Positions 54,388 to 63,720 of a stretch of 64,000 nucleotides of DNA are shown here, in pieces (positions within the stretch are counted from its first letter, which is position 1; every line of letters begins with the position of its first letter). This stretch comes from an uncultured Bacteroides sp. (lineage in GTDB: Bacteria > Bacteroidota > Bacteroidia > Bacteroidales > Bacteroidaceae). Location: the NCBI GenBank assembly GCA_959606905.1, contig CAUHML010000004.1, positions 53,463-117,462 on the forward strand, given 5' to 3'. Under the pieces are notes generated by a model, which was given only the letters and a program-made list of their open reading frames with translations, ran no database searches and had not been told where the DNA came from. A program made the translations under genes and the position numbers.

Positions 54388-55581
54388 TTAAAATTTCCGC
54401 CAAACCATTTTATTCACTACTCCTACATAACTCTGAATGATCTTCACCACCTTCGTTGAAACATTTTCGTCAATGTAATTCGGTACCGGAATACCATGTT
54501 GGCCGTCCTTAGTGAGTTCAACAGCCAAATCTACACTCTGAAGCAGCCCCTCAGTATCAATACCAGAAAGTATAAAACATGCCTTATCCAAGGCTTCAGG
54601 ACGTTCTGTTGAAGTTCGAATACAGATAGCAGGAAAAGGATAACCAACTGAAGTGAAAAAGCTACTTTCTTCAGGAAGAGTACCAGAATCCGATACAACA
54701 GCAAAGGCATTCATTTGGAGACAATTATAATCATGAAAACCAAGAGGTTCTTGCTGAATAACACGCTTATCAAGTTGGAAACCTGATGCCACCAGTCTGT
54801 TACGAGAACGTGGGTGACAAGAATAGAGAATAGGCATATCATATTTCTCTGCCATTCTATTAATAGCAGTAAAAAGAGAAGTAAAGTTCTTCTCCGTGTC
54901 AATATTCTCCTCGCGATGGGCTGAAAGCAGGATGTATTTTCCTTTCTCAAGTCCAAGACGTTGGTGCACATCTGACGCCTCAATCTCAGCCAAATTCTCA
55001 TGAAGTACTTCCGCCATCGGTGAACCGGTAACATAGGTACGCTCACGAGGAAGCCCACACTCTGCAAGATAACGACGAGCGTGCTCGGAATAAGCCATAT
55101 TGACATCAGAAATGATATCCACGATACGGCGATTTGTCTCTTCAGGAAGACATTCATCCTTGCAACGATTACCTGCTTCCATATGGAAAATTGGAATATG
55201 TAAACGCTTAGCACCTATTACACTCAAACAAGAGTTAGTGTCACCAAGTACCAAGACAGCATCGGGCTTAGTTTGATTAAACAGTTTGTAGCTGCAATTG
55301 ATAATATTACCGCAGGTGGCACCAAGATCATCGCCAACAGCATCCATGTAGACTTCGGGATCTTTCAGTTTAAGATCCTTAAAAAAAATGCCATTAAGGT
55401 TGTAATCGTAGTTCTGTCCGGTGTGAGCCAAAATTACATCAAAGTACTTGCGGCACTTGTTGATAACAGCAGCAAGACGGATAATCTCAGGACGAGTACC
55501 AACAACTATGATAAGTTTCAATTTACCATTCCCCTGCCACTTTATATCGCTATAATCAAATTTAGGAAATTTGTTCTCCAT
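54388..55581 (-). CDS. fnlC: FnlC/WbjD-like UDP-N-acetyl-sugar 2-epimerase
   Basis: A protein of 397 residues from the ATG at 55581. A longer in-frame opening from 55644 lies inside fnlB and is unlikely. V-G-T-R-P-E-I-I-R-L near 27, V-L-G-D-T-N-S near 112, M-E-A-G-N-R-C near 134, S-A-H-R-E-E-N near 222 and S-D-S-G-T-L-P-E-E-S near 300. This variant form (G-D-T-N-S, D-S-G-T-L-P-E-E) is typical of FnlC/WbjD, the last step to UDP-L-FucNAc. It starts four bases after the fnlB stop. Confidence 0.9.
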   Translation of the reverse strand: MENKFPKFDYSDIKWQGNGKLKLIIVVGTRPEIIRLAAVINKCRKYFDVILAHTGQNYDYNLNGIFFKDLKLKDPEVYMDAVGDDLGATCGNIINCSYKLFNQTKPDAVLVLGDTNSCLSVIGAKRLHIPIFHMEAGNRCKDECLPEETNRRIVDIISDVNMAYSEHARRYLAECGLPRERTYVTGSPMAEVLHENLAEIEASDVHQRLGLEKGKYILLSAHREENIDTEKNFTSLFTAINRMAEKYDMPILYSCHPRSRNRLVASGFQLDKRVIQQEPLGFHDYNCLQMNAFAVVSDSGTLPEESSFFTSVGYPFPAICIRTSTERPEALDKACFILSGIDTEGLLQSVDLAVELTKDGQHGIPVPNYIDENVSTKVVKIIQSYVGVVNKMVWRKF

Positions 55582-55585
55582 TATG

Positions 55586-56809
55586 TTATTTCTTTTCAAC
55601 TGGATCAAAGTAGGTATCTGCGCTATCGGGATTGAAAACTTCATTGCAGTACATTACGGTCACCAAGTCTTCGGTTTCACTTAAGTTTATAATATTGTGG
55701 GTGTATCCAGGAAGTATATGAACTGCCTGAATCCTGTTACCATTCACTTCATAGTTCCATATTTCGTCTGTTCCTTCCTTACGGAGTCGGATAAGGCCAT
55801 GCCCTGCTACAACAATAAAAGTTTCCCACTTGCTGTGATGCCAATGTTCACCTTTGATGATTCCCGGTTTGCTGATATTGATGCTGACCTGACCGTTGTT
55901 AAGGGTATGGATAAGTTCAGTAAAGGAACCTCGTCGATCTACATTCATCTTAAGATCAATAACAGCTTTCTCTTTTGGAAGGTAACTAAGATAGGTAGTC
56001 ATAAGTTTGTATTCAAGGCTACCTTGCGGTAAAACCAATGCAGTCTGGGGCTTGCCTCCTGCCGGACTGACAGATGCCGCACACTCACTAATGATATCTA
56101 CAATCTCTCCGAGAGTTGTCTTGTGAGTAACAGGGCAGTAACAATAGTGGCCTTCGACAGCTGGAATAACCTCAAGTCCCTCAAACTCACAACGATGTTC
56201 CTTACCTACGAGGGCGGAAATCATTTCATCAACAAGATCATCAATATAAAGAAGTTCCATTTCAACATTACGGTCATTAACCTGAATAGGGAGGTCGTTG
56301 GCAATATTGTTGCAAAAAGTGGCGATAGCACTATTATAGTTAGGACGACACCATTTGCCAAAAAGGTTCGGAAAACGATAGATAAGCATCCTTGCTCCCA
56401 CTTCATGACCATACTGAAAGAAAAGTTCTTCACCAGCTTTTTTACTACGACCATACTCTGAGTTGCCAAAACGCCCAGTAAGAGAAGCCTGAACTGAAGA
56501 TGAGAGCATTACAGGACAAGTATTCTTATGTGCTTTCAACGTATTAAGAAGAGTGGTGGCAAAGCCAAAATTGCCTTTCATAAACTCTTCCTGATTCTGT
56601 GGACGATTGACACCTGCGAGATTGAAAACGAAATCAGCTTCTGCGCAGTAGTGGTCGAGTTCTTCCTTAGTGTCTCCGAGATCATACTCAAAAACATTAT
56701 CTATCTGTACATCTTTATACAAGCTAGCCTTACCTTCCTTTATGTTATTAAGTTGGGAGCAAAGGTTTCGTCCCACAAAACCATTAGCCCCTGTTACCAG
56801 TATCTTCAT
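55586..56809 (-). CDS. fnlB: FnlB/CapF-like bifunctional epimerase-reductase
   Basis: A protein of 407 residues. N-terminal short-chain dehydrogenase domain V-T-G-A-N-G-F-V-G near 4-12, with Y-G-R-S-K-K-A-G (Y-x3-K) near 137. A C-terminal cupin domain (about 290-400) contains G-E-H-W-H-H-S-K near 335. This two-domain build is that of CapF/FnlB/WbjC, which acts between FnlA and FnlC. Confidence 0.93.
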   Translation of the reverse strand: MKILVTGANGFVGRNLCSQLNNIKEGKASLYKDVQIDNVFEYDLGDTKEELDHYCAEADFVFNLAGVNRPQNQEEFMKGNFGFATTLLNTLKAHKNTCPVMLSSSVQASLTGRFGNSEYGRSKKAGEELFFQYGHEVGARMLIYRFPNLFGKWCRPNYNSAIATFCNNIANDLPIQVNDRNVEMELLYIDDLVDEMISALVGKEHRCEFEGLEVIPAVEGHYCYCPVTHKTTLGEIVDIISECAASVSPAGGKPQTALVLPQGSLEYKLMTTYLSYLPKEKAVIDLKMNVDRRGSFTELIHTLNNGQVSINISKPGIIKGEHWHHSKWETFIVVAGHGLIRLRKEGTDEIWNYEVNGNRIQAVHILPGYTHNIINLSETEDLVTVMYCNEVFNPDSADTYFDPVEKK

Positions 56810-56826
56810 AAATCTTTGATATTTTC

Positions 56827-57876
56827 TTACTGAACAAAGTTACCTTCACCAGAGAGTTCCTTCTGGATATACTCAAGAGCAGCTATTTTTGTCTTGGTTT
56901 CCTCAACTGTAAGTATACGTGTATTGTTGGAGTTGAACTCAGAGATGATGTTGCGTTCTATCTCTCCTTCTTTAAAGAACTTATCATAATTCAAACCACG
57001 ATTGTCAGCTGGTACACGGTAGAAATTACCCATATCCTCTGCCTTAGCACATTCCTCATTTGTCAAAAGTGTTTCATACATCTTCTCACCATGACGAATA
57101 CCAATTACTTTAATATCATCTTTCTTGCCACCGAAAAGTTCACATACAGCCTCAGCCTGAGTCTGAATAGTACAAGCAGGAGCCTTCTGTACGAGAATAT
57201 CACCATTTTGACCATGTTCAAAAGCAAAAAGTACAAGATCAACAGCTTCTTCCAATGACATAATAAAACGTGTCATCTTAGGTTCAGTCAAAGTAATAGG
57301 ATTACCATTACGGATTTGCTCTATCCAAAGTGGTATTACGGAACCACGAGAACACATTACATTACCATAACGTGTACAACAAATCTTTGTCTTACCGGAA
57401 TAACGGCTTTTTGCCACTGCTATTTTTTCCTCGATTGCTTTAGTAATCCCCATCGCATTGATTGGGTACGCCGCTTTATCTGTTGACAAACAGATGACTG
57501 CACCAACTTTTGCCTCAATAGCTGCAGTCAACACATTGTCAGTACCAATAACATTGGTCTTTACTGCCTCCATTGGGAAGAACTCACAAGACGGAACTTG
57601 CTTGAGGGCAGCTGCATGAAAAATATAATCTACTCCAGGCATTGCATTGCGACAAGACTGAAGATTGCGCACATCACCAATAAAGAACTTTATCTTGTGG
57701 GCAACATCAGGATATTTTGACTGATATTCATGACGCATATCGTCCTGTTTCTTCTCGTCGCGACTGAAGATGCGAATCTCACCAATATCAGTACGAAGAA
57801 AACGATTCAATACTGCGTTACCGAACGAACCTGTTCCACCGGTTATCATAAGGGTTTTATCTGTAAAAATACTCAT
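56827..57876 (-). CDS. fnlA: FnlA/CapE-like UDP-GlcNAc 4,6-dehydratase/5-epimerase
   Basis: A protein of 349 residues. T-G-G-T-G-S-F-G-N-A near 12-21. The catalytic Y-x3-K is replaced by M-G-I-T-K near 140, as is usual in the inverting FlaA1/CapE dehydratases. L-S-T-D-K-A-A-Y-P is nearby. First step in converting UDP-GlcNAc to UDP-L-FucNAc; followed at 17 bases by fnlB and then fnlC, the same order as in E. coli O-antigen and S. aureus capE-F-G clusters. Confidence 0.92.
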   Translation of the reverse strand: MSIFTDKTLMITGGTGSFGNAVLNRFLRTDIGEIRIFSRDEKKQDDMRHEYQSKYPDVAHKIKFFIGDVRNLQSCRNAMPGVDYIFHAAALKQVPSCEFFPMEAVKTNVIGTDNVLTAAIEAKVGAVICLSTDKAAYPINAMGITKAIEEKIAVAKSRYSGKTKICCTRYGNVMCSRGSVIPLWIEQIRNGNPITLTEPKMTRFIMSLEEAVDLVLFAFEHGQNGDILVQKAPACTIQTQAEAVCELFGGKKDDIKVIGIRHGEKMYETLLTNEECAKAEDMGNFYRVPADNRGLNYDKFFKEGEIERNIISEFNSNNTRILTVEETKTKIAALEYIQKELSGEGNFVQ

Positions 57877-57897
57877 AGCCGTATATTTTTCATTTAT

Positions 57898-59214
57898 TTA
57901 ATCTTTTCCAAAAATATCTCGTGTATAAACCTTGTTTTTCACATTATCGAGACAAGTGTCATAGCGATTGGCAATAATTGCACGACTACTTTCCTTGAAT
58001 TCCTCTAAATTATTCACAACCCTACTACCAAAGAACAATGTGCCATTTTCAAGCGTAGGTTCGTAAATAATAACCTCTGCACCTTTCGCCTTAATACGCT
58101 TCATAATCCCCTGAATGGCACTTTGACGGAAATTATCTGAATTTGACTTCATGGTCAGACGATATACACCGATCACTATATTTTGTTCTTTGTGAACATC
58201 CCATTGACTGGACGCAGTGTAATAACCCGCTTTAGACAAAACCTGATCAGCTATGAAATCTTTTCTTGTGCGATTACTCTCTACAATAGCGCTCATCATG
58301 TTTTGGGGTACATCCTGATAGTTAGCCAATAGTTGTTTCGTGTCTTTCGGCAAACAATAACCACCATAACCAAAACTAGGATTATTATAGTGTGTGCCAA
58401 TGCGAGGATCCAAACCAACACCCTGTATTATAGACTGAGAATCTAGCCCCTTCATCTCCGCATAAGTATCAAGTTCATTAAAATAGCTAACACGTAAAGC
58501 AAGATAGGTATTAGCAAACAGTTTAACAGCTTCCGCCTCCTTCAAACCCATAAAAAGGGTAGGAATACCTTCCTTAATAGCTCCTTCCTGAAGCAATGCG
58601 GCAAAAGTACGTGCAGCCTTCTCTAGGGCAGGAATATCCGCAACAGCCTTGATTGCTTCATTTTCCTCTTTAAATTGTTCGCTCTCTATAAATTTTGGAT
58701 AACCAACAATAATACGACTTGGATATAAATTATCATAAAGAGCCATACTCTCACGAAGAAATTCCGGAGAAAAAAGCAAATTAAACTTCTTTACTCCTTT
58801 ACGGGCATATTTCAAATAAAGTCCCCGACAATATCCTACAGGAATAGTAGACTTGATTACCATCACAGCATCAGGATTGACACTTAAAACAAGATCTATA
58901 ACATCTTCTATATGATGAGTATCAAAATAATTCTTCACCGGATCATAATTAGTAGGAGCTGCTATGACTACAAAATCCGCATCACTGTATGCTTTAGCAC
59001 CGTCAAGCGTAGCAGTTAGATTCAATGCCTTTTCGGACAAATACTTCTCTATATACTCATCCTGAATAGGTGATTGTTTACGATTAAGCATATCTACTTT
59101 CTCGGGAATCACATCGACTGCCGTCACCTGGTGATGCTGCGACAAAAGTGTTGCTATACTAAGACCAACATATCCGGTACCTGCAACAGCAATCTTTAAA
59201 TCTTTCATATCCAT
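57898..59214 (-). CDS. ugd: UDP-glucose 6-dehydrogenase-like nucleotide sugar dehydrogenase
   Basis: A protein of 438 residues. [12 protein letters not shown] near 8-19, K-S-T-I-P-V-G near 120, and the catalytic cysteine in [11 protein letters not shown] near 262, the form typical of UDP-glucose dehydrogenases. Product would be UDP-glucuronate. A second start two codons in (M-K-D-L) is possible. Between the CapD-like and fnlA genes. Confidence 0.88.
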   Translation of the reverse strand: MDMKDLKIAVAGTGYVGLSIATLLSQHHQVTAVDVIPEKVDMLNRKQSPIQDEYIEKYLSEKALNLTATLDGAKAYSDADFVVIAAPTNYDPVKNYFDTHHIEDVIDLVLSVNPDAVMVIKSTIPVGYCRGLYLKYARKGVKKFNLLFSPEFLRESMALYDNLYPSRIIVGYPKFIESEQFKEENEAIKAVADIPALEKAARTFAALLQEGAIKEGIPTLFMGLKEAEAVKLFANTYLALRVSYFNELDTYAEMKGLDSQSIIQGVGLDPRIGTHYNNPSFGYGGYCLPKDTKQLLANYQDVPQNMMSAIVESNRTRKDFIADQVLSKAGYYTASSQWDVHKEQNIVIGVYRLTMKSNSDNFRQSAIQGIMKRIKAKGAEVIIYEPTLENGTLFFGSRVVNNLEEFKESSRAIIANRYDTCLDNVKNKVYTRDIFGKD

Positions 59215-59239
59215 TGTTGATTTATGTTAGTGTTATAGA

Positions 59240-61174
59240 TTATTCTAATTCTTTATCCAGAACCTCAAACCGCGGTGAATTTTTGGATTTAAACTCCGGT
59301 ACTACTTTCTTCATCAACCTCACCGTATCCATGATCTTTACCGTACGCGACAACTTCTCAAACTCCGCATAAGTGTCAAGAATATCAGCATATTCATAAT
59401 GACGTACCTTAGCTATCATAATTTTCTTATTTTCAGTAGGAATCGTATTCTCCTTATCACTCAGGACTTCCTCATAAAGTTTCTCACCCGGACGTAATCC
59501 CGTAAACTCTATTTCAATATCTTCACCCGGACGATAACCGGCCAATTCGATCATACGGATAGCCAAGTCAACAATCTTCACAGCCTTACCCATCTCAAAG
59601 ACAAAAATCTCATTGCCCTCACCCATAGTAGCGGCCTCCATTACCAGGCGACAAGCTTCGGGAATAGTCATAAAGAAACGGATGATATCGGGATGAGTCA
59701 CTGTGACAGGACCACCATTCTCGATCTGTTCCTTAAAACGGGGAATTACAGAGCCGTTACTACCCAAGACATTTCCAAAGCGGGTAGTGATAAATTTGGT
59801 ATGACCTTTCACTTTTCCCTCACGAATAGCACATCCCAGACTCTGTACATAGATTTCTGCCAGACGTTTCGAGCATCCCATTACATTGGTCGGATTCACC
59901 GCCTTATCGGTAGAAACCATGATCATTTTCTCAGCTCCGTATTCTACAGCCATATCAGCAACCTGACGCGAACCGACCACATTGACCAGCACAGCTTCAC
60001 AGGGATTTTCCTCCATTAACGGAACATGCTTATAAGCAGCAGCATGGAAGATTACCTGAGGGTGATAGATATCGAACACCATACGAAGACGCTCTTTCAC
60101 GCGGACATCTCCAATGACAGGAACAAAATCAAGCCCGGGATAATTCTTCTCAAATTCCAGACGGACATTATGCAGAGGTGACTCGGCAGAATCAAACATG
60201 ATCAGTTTCTTGATATTCATCTGAGCCAATTGCCGGCAAAGCTCGCTACCAATACTACCGGCTGCTCCTGTCACCAACACAACCTTGCCACAAAACTCAG
60301 TCATCACCTCCTCCATATTAATATGAATTTCTGAGCGACCCAGCAAATCCTCAATCTTGATAGGACGTACCCACTGGTGGAAACTTCCGTTTTCGTCAGC
60401 CTCACTAATACTCGGAGCTATCAATGTTTTCAACCCGTTTCTTTTACAATACTGAAGCAAACGTCCTTCCTCTTCACGGGTATTCTCATAGCGGGCAAAC
60501 AAGATGCCTCCGATACATTTCTTACGAATCAGTTTATTGAAGCACTCTTCATCTTTAAAAGAATAAACAGGAAGATCAGCCACACGCCGAATAGAATTAC
60601 CTGTTCCGTAAATACAAAAGCCTACAACTTTATAATGAGAACTGTTCAGTAACCGGACTTTCAATGCCACACTCTTATCATCAATGCCATAAATCAGAAT
60701 ACGCATATTCTTTTTATTCAGTACATTCAGCAAGAATTCATAAACAATAATCAACTGTATACGAAACCCAACCATGACAATAAAAGTAAGCATAGCATCA
60801 AACAGTACAAAAATTATTTTCTGACTGTTATGTAATCCCGTCTGTGGCAGGAGAAACCAAATGACAATGGCTATGCAGACAGCCTTTATGAGCACACTTC
60901 CCGCCAACCTCCATAATTCCTTCAACTGAGAAAAACGAATCGTATTACGATAAGTATGAAATAGAGTAGCCCCCAAAACACTCGATATAACTGAAACCGC
61001 CAAGATATGGAAAAGTGAAACTATTTCTTTGGAAGTTTCCGTAATATAATGAATGCCAATAAATGACACCCAAGTACACAGTAAAGCTATGAATGTATCG
61101 ATTCCCAATACAACCCAATAACTAAAGTAGTTTTTCTGTAAATAATGAATAAAACGGTCAAATGCGTGTTTCAT
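59240..61174 (-). CDS. CapD/WbpM-like membrane nucleotide-sugar 4,6-dehydratase
   Basis: A protein of 644 residues. Four N-terminal membrane segments (within 15-150), a CoA-binding-like Rossmann domain (about 155-270), then the dehydratase domain: V-L-V-T-G-A-A-G-S-I-G-S-E near 297, V-S-T-D-K-A-V-N-P-T-N-V-M-G-C-S-K near 418 (Met in place of catalytic Tyr) and G-L-R-P-G-E-K-L-Y near 570. This is the long PglF/WbpM type, which makes a UDP-4-keto-6-deoxy-HexNAc such as the QuiNAc or bacillosamine precursor. No matching aminotransferase is seen in this window. Confidence 0.92.
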   Translation of the reverse strand: MKHAFDRFIHYLQKNYFSYWVVLGIDTFIALLCTWVSFIGIHYITETSKEIVSLFHILAVSVISSVLGATLFHTYRNTIRFSQLKELWRLAGSVLIKAVCIAIVIWFLLPQTGLHNSQKIIFVLFDAMLTFIVMVGFRIQLIIVYEFLLNVLNKKNMRILIYGIDDKSVALKVRLLNSSHYKVVGFCIYGTGNSIRRVADLPVYSFKDEECFNKLIRKKCIGGILFARYENTREEEGRLLQYCKRNGLKTLIAPSISEADENGSFHQWVRPIKIEDLLGRSEIHINMEEVMTEFCGKVVLVTGAAGSIGSELCRQLAQMNIKKLIMFDSAESPLHNVRLEFEKNYPGLDFVPVIGDVRVKERLRMVFDIYHPQVIFHAAAYKHVPLMEENPCEAVLVNVVGSRQVADMAVEYGAEKMIMVSTDKAVNPTNVMGCSKRLAEIYVQSLGCAIREGKVKGHTKFITTRFGNVLGSNGSVIPRFKEQIENGGPVTVTHPDIIRFFMTIPEACRLVMEAATMGEGNEIFVFEMGKAVKIVDLAIRMIELAGYRPGEDIEIEFTGLRPGEKLYEEVLSDKENTIPTENKKIMIAKVRHYEYADILDTYAEFEKLSRTVKIMDTVRLMKKVVPEFKSKNSPRFEVLDKELE

Positions 61175-61258
61175 AATTTAAATCCCCCAATTAATTATCA
61201 TATATTCTTACAACGCTGATTATAAACAACTAGAATAATAGTATATAATCGTACATAA

Positions 61259-61807
61259 TTATATTATTTCTATCAAATCAGGATTTACTTCTACACCCAC
61301 CGAAAAGAAATTAGGCAGTTCGACAAGAAGACGTTTGACTTTAGAGCCACGGGTAGTAAGCAGACGGCCTTCATAACCTTCAAAAGGACCTCCAATAATA
61401 CGGATCATACGACCATACATTGTATCGCTTATCTCTTCAGGTAAATAATATTTAGGATTTTCCGAACCTCGGACAGCACGTATAAAACGCTCCATATCCA
61501 AATCGGCAACCATCATAGGCTGACAATAACCGCCACCTTTCTGGTAACGATATTGAAGGGTCGGTATTTTACGAACAAACAGATCTAGAACTTCTCTTGT
61601 ATCGTGGATAAAAAGCAGGTCCTGCATAAACGGTACTTCTTCACGAATTCGTTTGCCATTTTTCAACTTTAACCGCCATTGCATAGGAGTAAATACTTCT
61701 AGATGTTCATCACTGAGCTGCTTATAAGCAGGCAATTTAGCATTGGGACGTTTGAGGTCACGCATTACATACCAATGCATCCGTTGTTCATTCTTCAGAA
61801 GCGCCAT
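61259..61807 (-). CDS. upxY: UpxY-family transcription antiterminator (NusG-like)
   Basis: A protein of 182 residues. NusG N-terminal domain M-H-W-Y-V-M-R-D near 10-17, then V-P-F-M-Q-D-L-L-F-I near 57, and a KOW-type segment I-R-I-I-G-G-P-F-E-G-Y-E-G-R-L near 134-148. UpxY proteins are the first genes of Bacteroides capsule loci and allow RNA polymerase to read through the leader of their own long operon. No UpxZ-type gene follows: the next gene is the CapD-like one, 84 bases away. Confidence 0.92.
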   Translation of the reverse strand: MALLKNEQRMHWYVMRDLKRPNAKLPAYKQLSDEHLEVFTPMQWRLKLKNGKRIREEVPFMQDLLFIHDTREVLDLFVRKIPTLQYRYQKGGGYCQPMMVADLDMERFIRAVRGSENPKYYLPEEISDTMYGRMIRIIGGPFEGYEGRLLTTRGSKVKRLLVELPNFFSVGVEVNPDLIEII

Positions 61808-61977
61808 AAAACCTCAAGACAATTATCCTAGTCCTGCCCGATCATATATAAAACTATATATCAAGCAGTTACAATCAAATTCTACAAAAATAAGAGATTC
61901 CTCCCCGTTATTATCAGACTGTTTCATCTTCACCATACAAGATGCATTCAAGGTCTATTTACAACCTTACTTCTTAT

Positions 61978-61997
61978 TTCTCTCTATAAGATAAATA
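61978..61997 (+). repeat. Left inverted repeat of the switch
   Basis: TTCTCTCTATAAGATAAATA. It matches the reverse complement of 62173-62192 at 19 of 20 positions; the one difference is T versus G at position 15. Confidence 0.85.
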
Positions 61998-62111
61998 ACA
62001 GGGTGTAAGTTTTAATTTAACAACTTAGATATCAGACAATTACAGTCATTATATAATTAATGATAATTAAACATTTGTTAAGTAAATCCTTCTCTAGAAG
62101 AAGCAATTACC

Positions 62112-62119
62112 CAAAATTA
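62112..62119 (-). promoter_or_regulatory. Weak minus-strand TAnnTTTG match inside the switch
   Basis: TAATTTTG on the minus strand. In the present orientation it faces upxY, but it has no correctly spaced -33 element and could be chance in A+T-rich DNA. A further TATTTTTG lies outside the switch at 61885-61892. Either could give basal upxY expression. Confidence 0.2.
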
Positions 62120-62154
62120 CATCTGTTTTATGCTGTTATTACCAATAAATTACG

Positions 62155-62162
62155 TACCTTTG
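62155..62162 (+). promoter_or_regulatory. Promoter -7 element in the OFF orientation
   Basis: TACCTTTG on the plus strand, 11 bases inside the right repeat. It is identical to the element in front of the 44-residue gene. In this orientation it drives no gene: the recombinase to its right is on the opposite strand. Confidence 0.65.
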
Positions 62163-62172
62163 TGCCCGTTAG

Positions 62173-62192
62173 TATTTCTCTTATAGAGAGAA
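62173..62192 (-). repeat. Right inverted repeat of the switch
   Basis: On the minus strand TTCTCTCTATAAGAGAAATA, pairing with the left copy at 61978. The region from here to 62453 (261 bases) has a small CTAAA-TTTAG hairpin at 62203-62216 and a 7-bp GTAAATC/GATTTAC inverted repeat at 62381-62420, but no gene. Confidence 0.85.
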
Positions 62193-62453
62193 CTATATTT
62201 TGCTAAACAAATTTAGTTTATATCAATATTATCCCTTCTTGTAGTTTCTCTTTAATAACCAGCACGATATCATTATAGAATTAAGAATGATGTATAATGA
62301 CTATTAAATCGTATCCGGATCCTGTTTTACTTTGTTATATCCTTACTTTAGGAAAGTTTTAATGTGCAAAAAAAGTAACAGTAAATCATACATATCCTTT
62401 GATACATATTTCCGATTTACAGTTTCATGGCTATATAGTAGATTATCTTATCT

Positions 62454-63662
62454 CTACAATGATTTAAGAATAAGACTATTTGCCTTATCTACCAAAGAAG
62501 TATCCAATGAGGCGAGATAAATGCGGGTAGTGTTCTCCGAGTCGTGTCCCATAGCTTCACTGATAACAGACAAGGAAATATTTTTACTCTTGGCAATGCT
62601 AGCCCAGGCATGGCGGGCAACATACGTAGTTAAAGGTATAGATACCCCCAACCGCATCCCAAGTTTTTTCAGTTTTTGATTCACCAAATGGGCAGTTTTC
62701 TTGTACTGTTTCCTTCCGTCTACCTCCATATCTCGTATAATAGGTAACAGGTAAGGGCTCCCCTGAGTATCATACCTGTCAATTATTTCTTGCATTGGCT
62801 TCTCCCATTTGATAAATAATTGTTGCCCCGTCTTCTGCCGGCGATAAGACAGAATTCCGTTCTGCAAATCTTTCTTTCTCAAAAAAGCCATATCAATGAA
62901 TGACATACCACGGGTATAAAATGAAAACATGAAAATATCTCTCGCATAAGCCAGAGAAGGACTCTTTGTCAGATCAAGTTCCTTTAAACGGCGAATCTCC
63001 TCTAACGGAATAGCACGTTTGACCGTCTTGTCTATCCCTGTATAAACATATTTAAAAGGACTTCGCTGAACCGTCAAGCCCTTCTCCACAGCACGATTAT
63101 AAATAGCCCGAAGATTCCGCATATAATAAGAGGTGGTATTCGGACAAATACCGGTAGACTTCAAATAACTCTCATATTTCATCATCAAACTGGAATCAAC
63201 TTCTTCCAACAGGACATCTTTCCCTTTCCGGAAACGTACGAAGCTGTTTAATGTAGTCATATAAGTTTCAGCGGTACGGTGTTTGCCAATTTGATTTAAC
63301 TCCTTGATAAGATGAAGAGTAAAGGATATGAAACCACTATGCTCTGTGGATGCACAATAAAGTTCCACCAAACTATCTGAAGTATAAGCAATGCCTGAAC
63401 GCTCAAGACGGGTAATAATATTCTTCAGCCTTACACTATCCTCCAACAGAGAATTTTTCAAAGAAAGCAAGTAATCTCTCCGACTTTCACTGGTTACCGA
63501 AGACAGAACAACCTCCGAATGCACCGCGTCCCATTCCGCAGGAAACAACTTGTATCCGGTATGTATTTGTCTTACTATACGCTTATGAATCACTTGATAG
63601 AAAAGTGTACCTTCTTTCGTAGCGACGGAAGATGCACGGAATTTTACTTTTACTGTTGCCAT
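62454..63662 (-). CDS. Tyrosine site-specific recombinase, probable switch invertase
   Basis: A protein of 402 residues. An N-terminal arm-type DNA-binding domain (1-90), a SAM-like core-binding domain (about 105-205), then the catalytic domain with Arg251 in F-Y-T-R-G-M-S, Lys277, Arg350 in Y-V-A-R-H, His373 in M-G-H-D-S and nucleophile Tyr382 in T-R-I-Y-L-A-S. The usual first His of H-x-x-R is Tyr347, as is common in Bacteroides recombinases. The full catalytic set suggests it is active. It stops 260 bases from the inverted repeats upstream of upxY, so it most likely flips that segment. Transfer of a mobile element is the alternative. Confidence 0.9.
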   Translation of the reverse strand: MATVKVKFRASSVATKEGTLFYQVIHKRIVRQIHTGYKLFPAEWDAVHSEVVLSSVTSESRRDYLLSLKNSLLEDSVRLKNIITRLERSGIAYTSDSLVELYCASTEHSGFISFTLHLIKELNQIGKHRTAETYMTTLNSFVRFRKGKDVLLEEVDSSLMMKYESYLKSTGICPNTTSYYMRNLRAIYNRAVEKGLTVQRSPFKYVYTGIDKTVKRAIPLEEIRRLKELDLTKSPSLAYARDIFMFSFYTRGMSFIDMAFLRKKDLQNGILSYRRQKTGQQLFIKWEKPMQEIIDRYDTQGSPYLLPIIRDMEVDGRKQYKKTAHLVNQKLKKLGMRLGVSIPLTTYVARHAWASIAKSKNISLSVISEAMGHDSENTTRIYLASLDTSLVDKANSLILKSL

Positions 63663-63681
63663 ACAAAATTATTTCTCAAAA

Positions 63682-63699
63682 CAAATATAACCAAACGTA
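63682..63699 (-). promoter_or_regulatory. Candidate -7 elements of the recombinase gene
   Basis: Two overlapping choices on the minus strand: TACGTTTG (63699-63692) and TATATTTG (63689-63682), giving leaders of about 23 or 13 bases. No clear -33. Confidence 0.4.
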
Positions 63700-63720
63700 A
63701 ACTTATAGATATTGAATGAT

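Larger units (their letters stand above)
61978..62192. other. Probable invertible promoter segment (phase-variation switch)
   Basis: A 215-base stretch bounded by two 20-base inverted repeats (19/20 identical). The 175 bases between them are A+T-rich and non-coding. They contain a TACCTTTG promoter element close to the right repeat that points right, away from upxY. Inversion would move that element to about 62008-62015 on the minus strand, facing upxY with a leader of some 190 bases. A tyrosine recombinase gene lies 260 bases to the right. The layout matches known Bacteroides capsule promoter switches. As given, the locus would be OFF. Confidence 0.8.

Noticed and set aside
61743..61994. 83-residue plus-strand frame across the upxY start and leader
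   Set aside because: Overlaps the upxY coding start and the left inverted repeat; no sign of a real protein.
62332..62520. 62-residue frame to the right of the switch, downstream of the OFF-oriented promoter
   Set aside because: It overlaps the end of the recombinase gene on the other strand, has no recognisable features, and is more than 150 bases from the promoter; I cannot support it.
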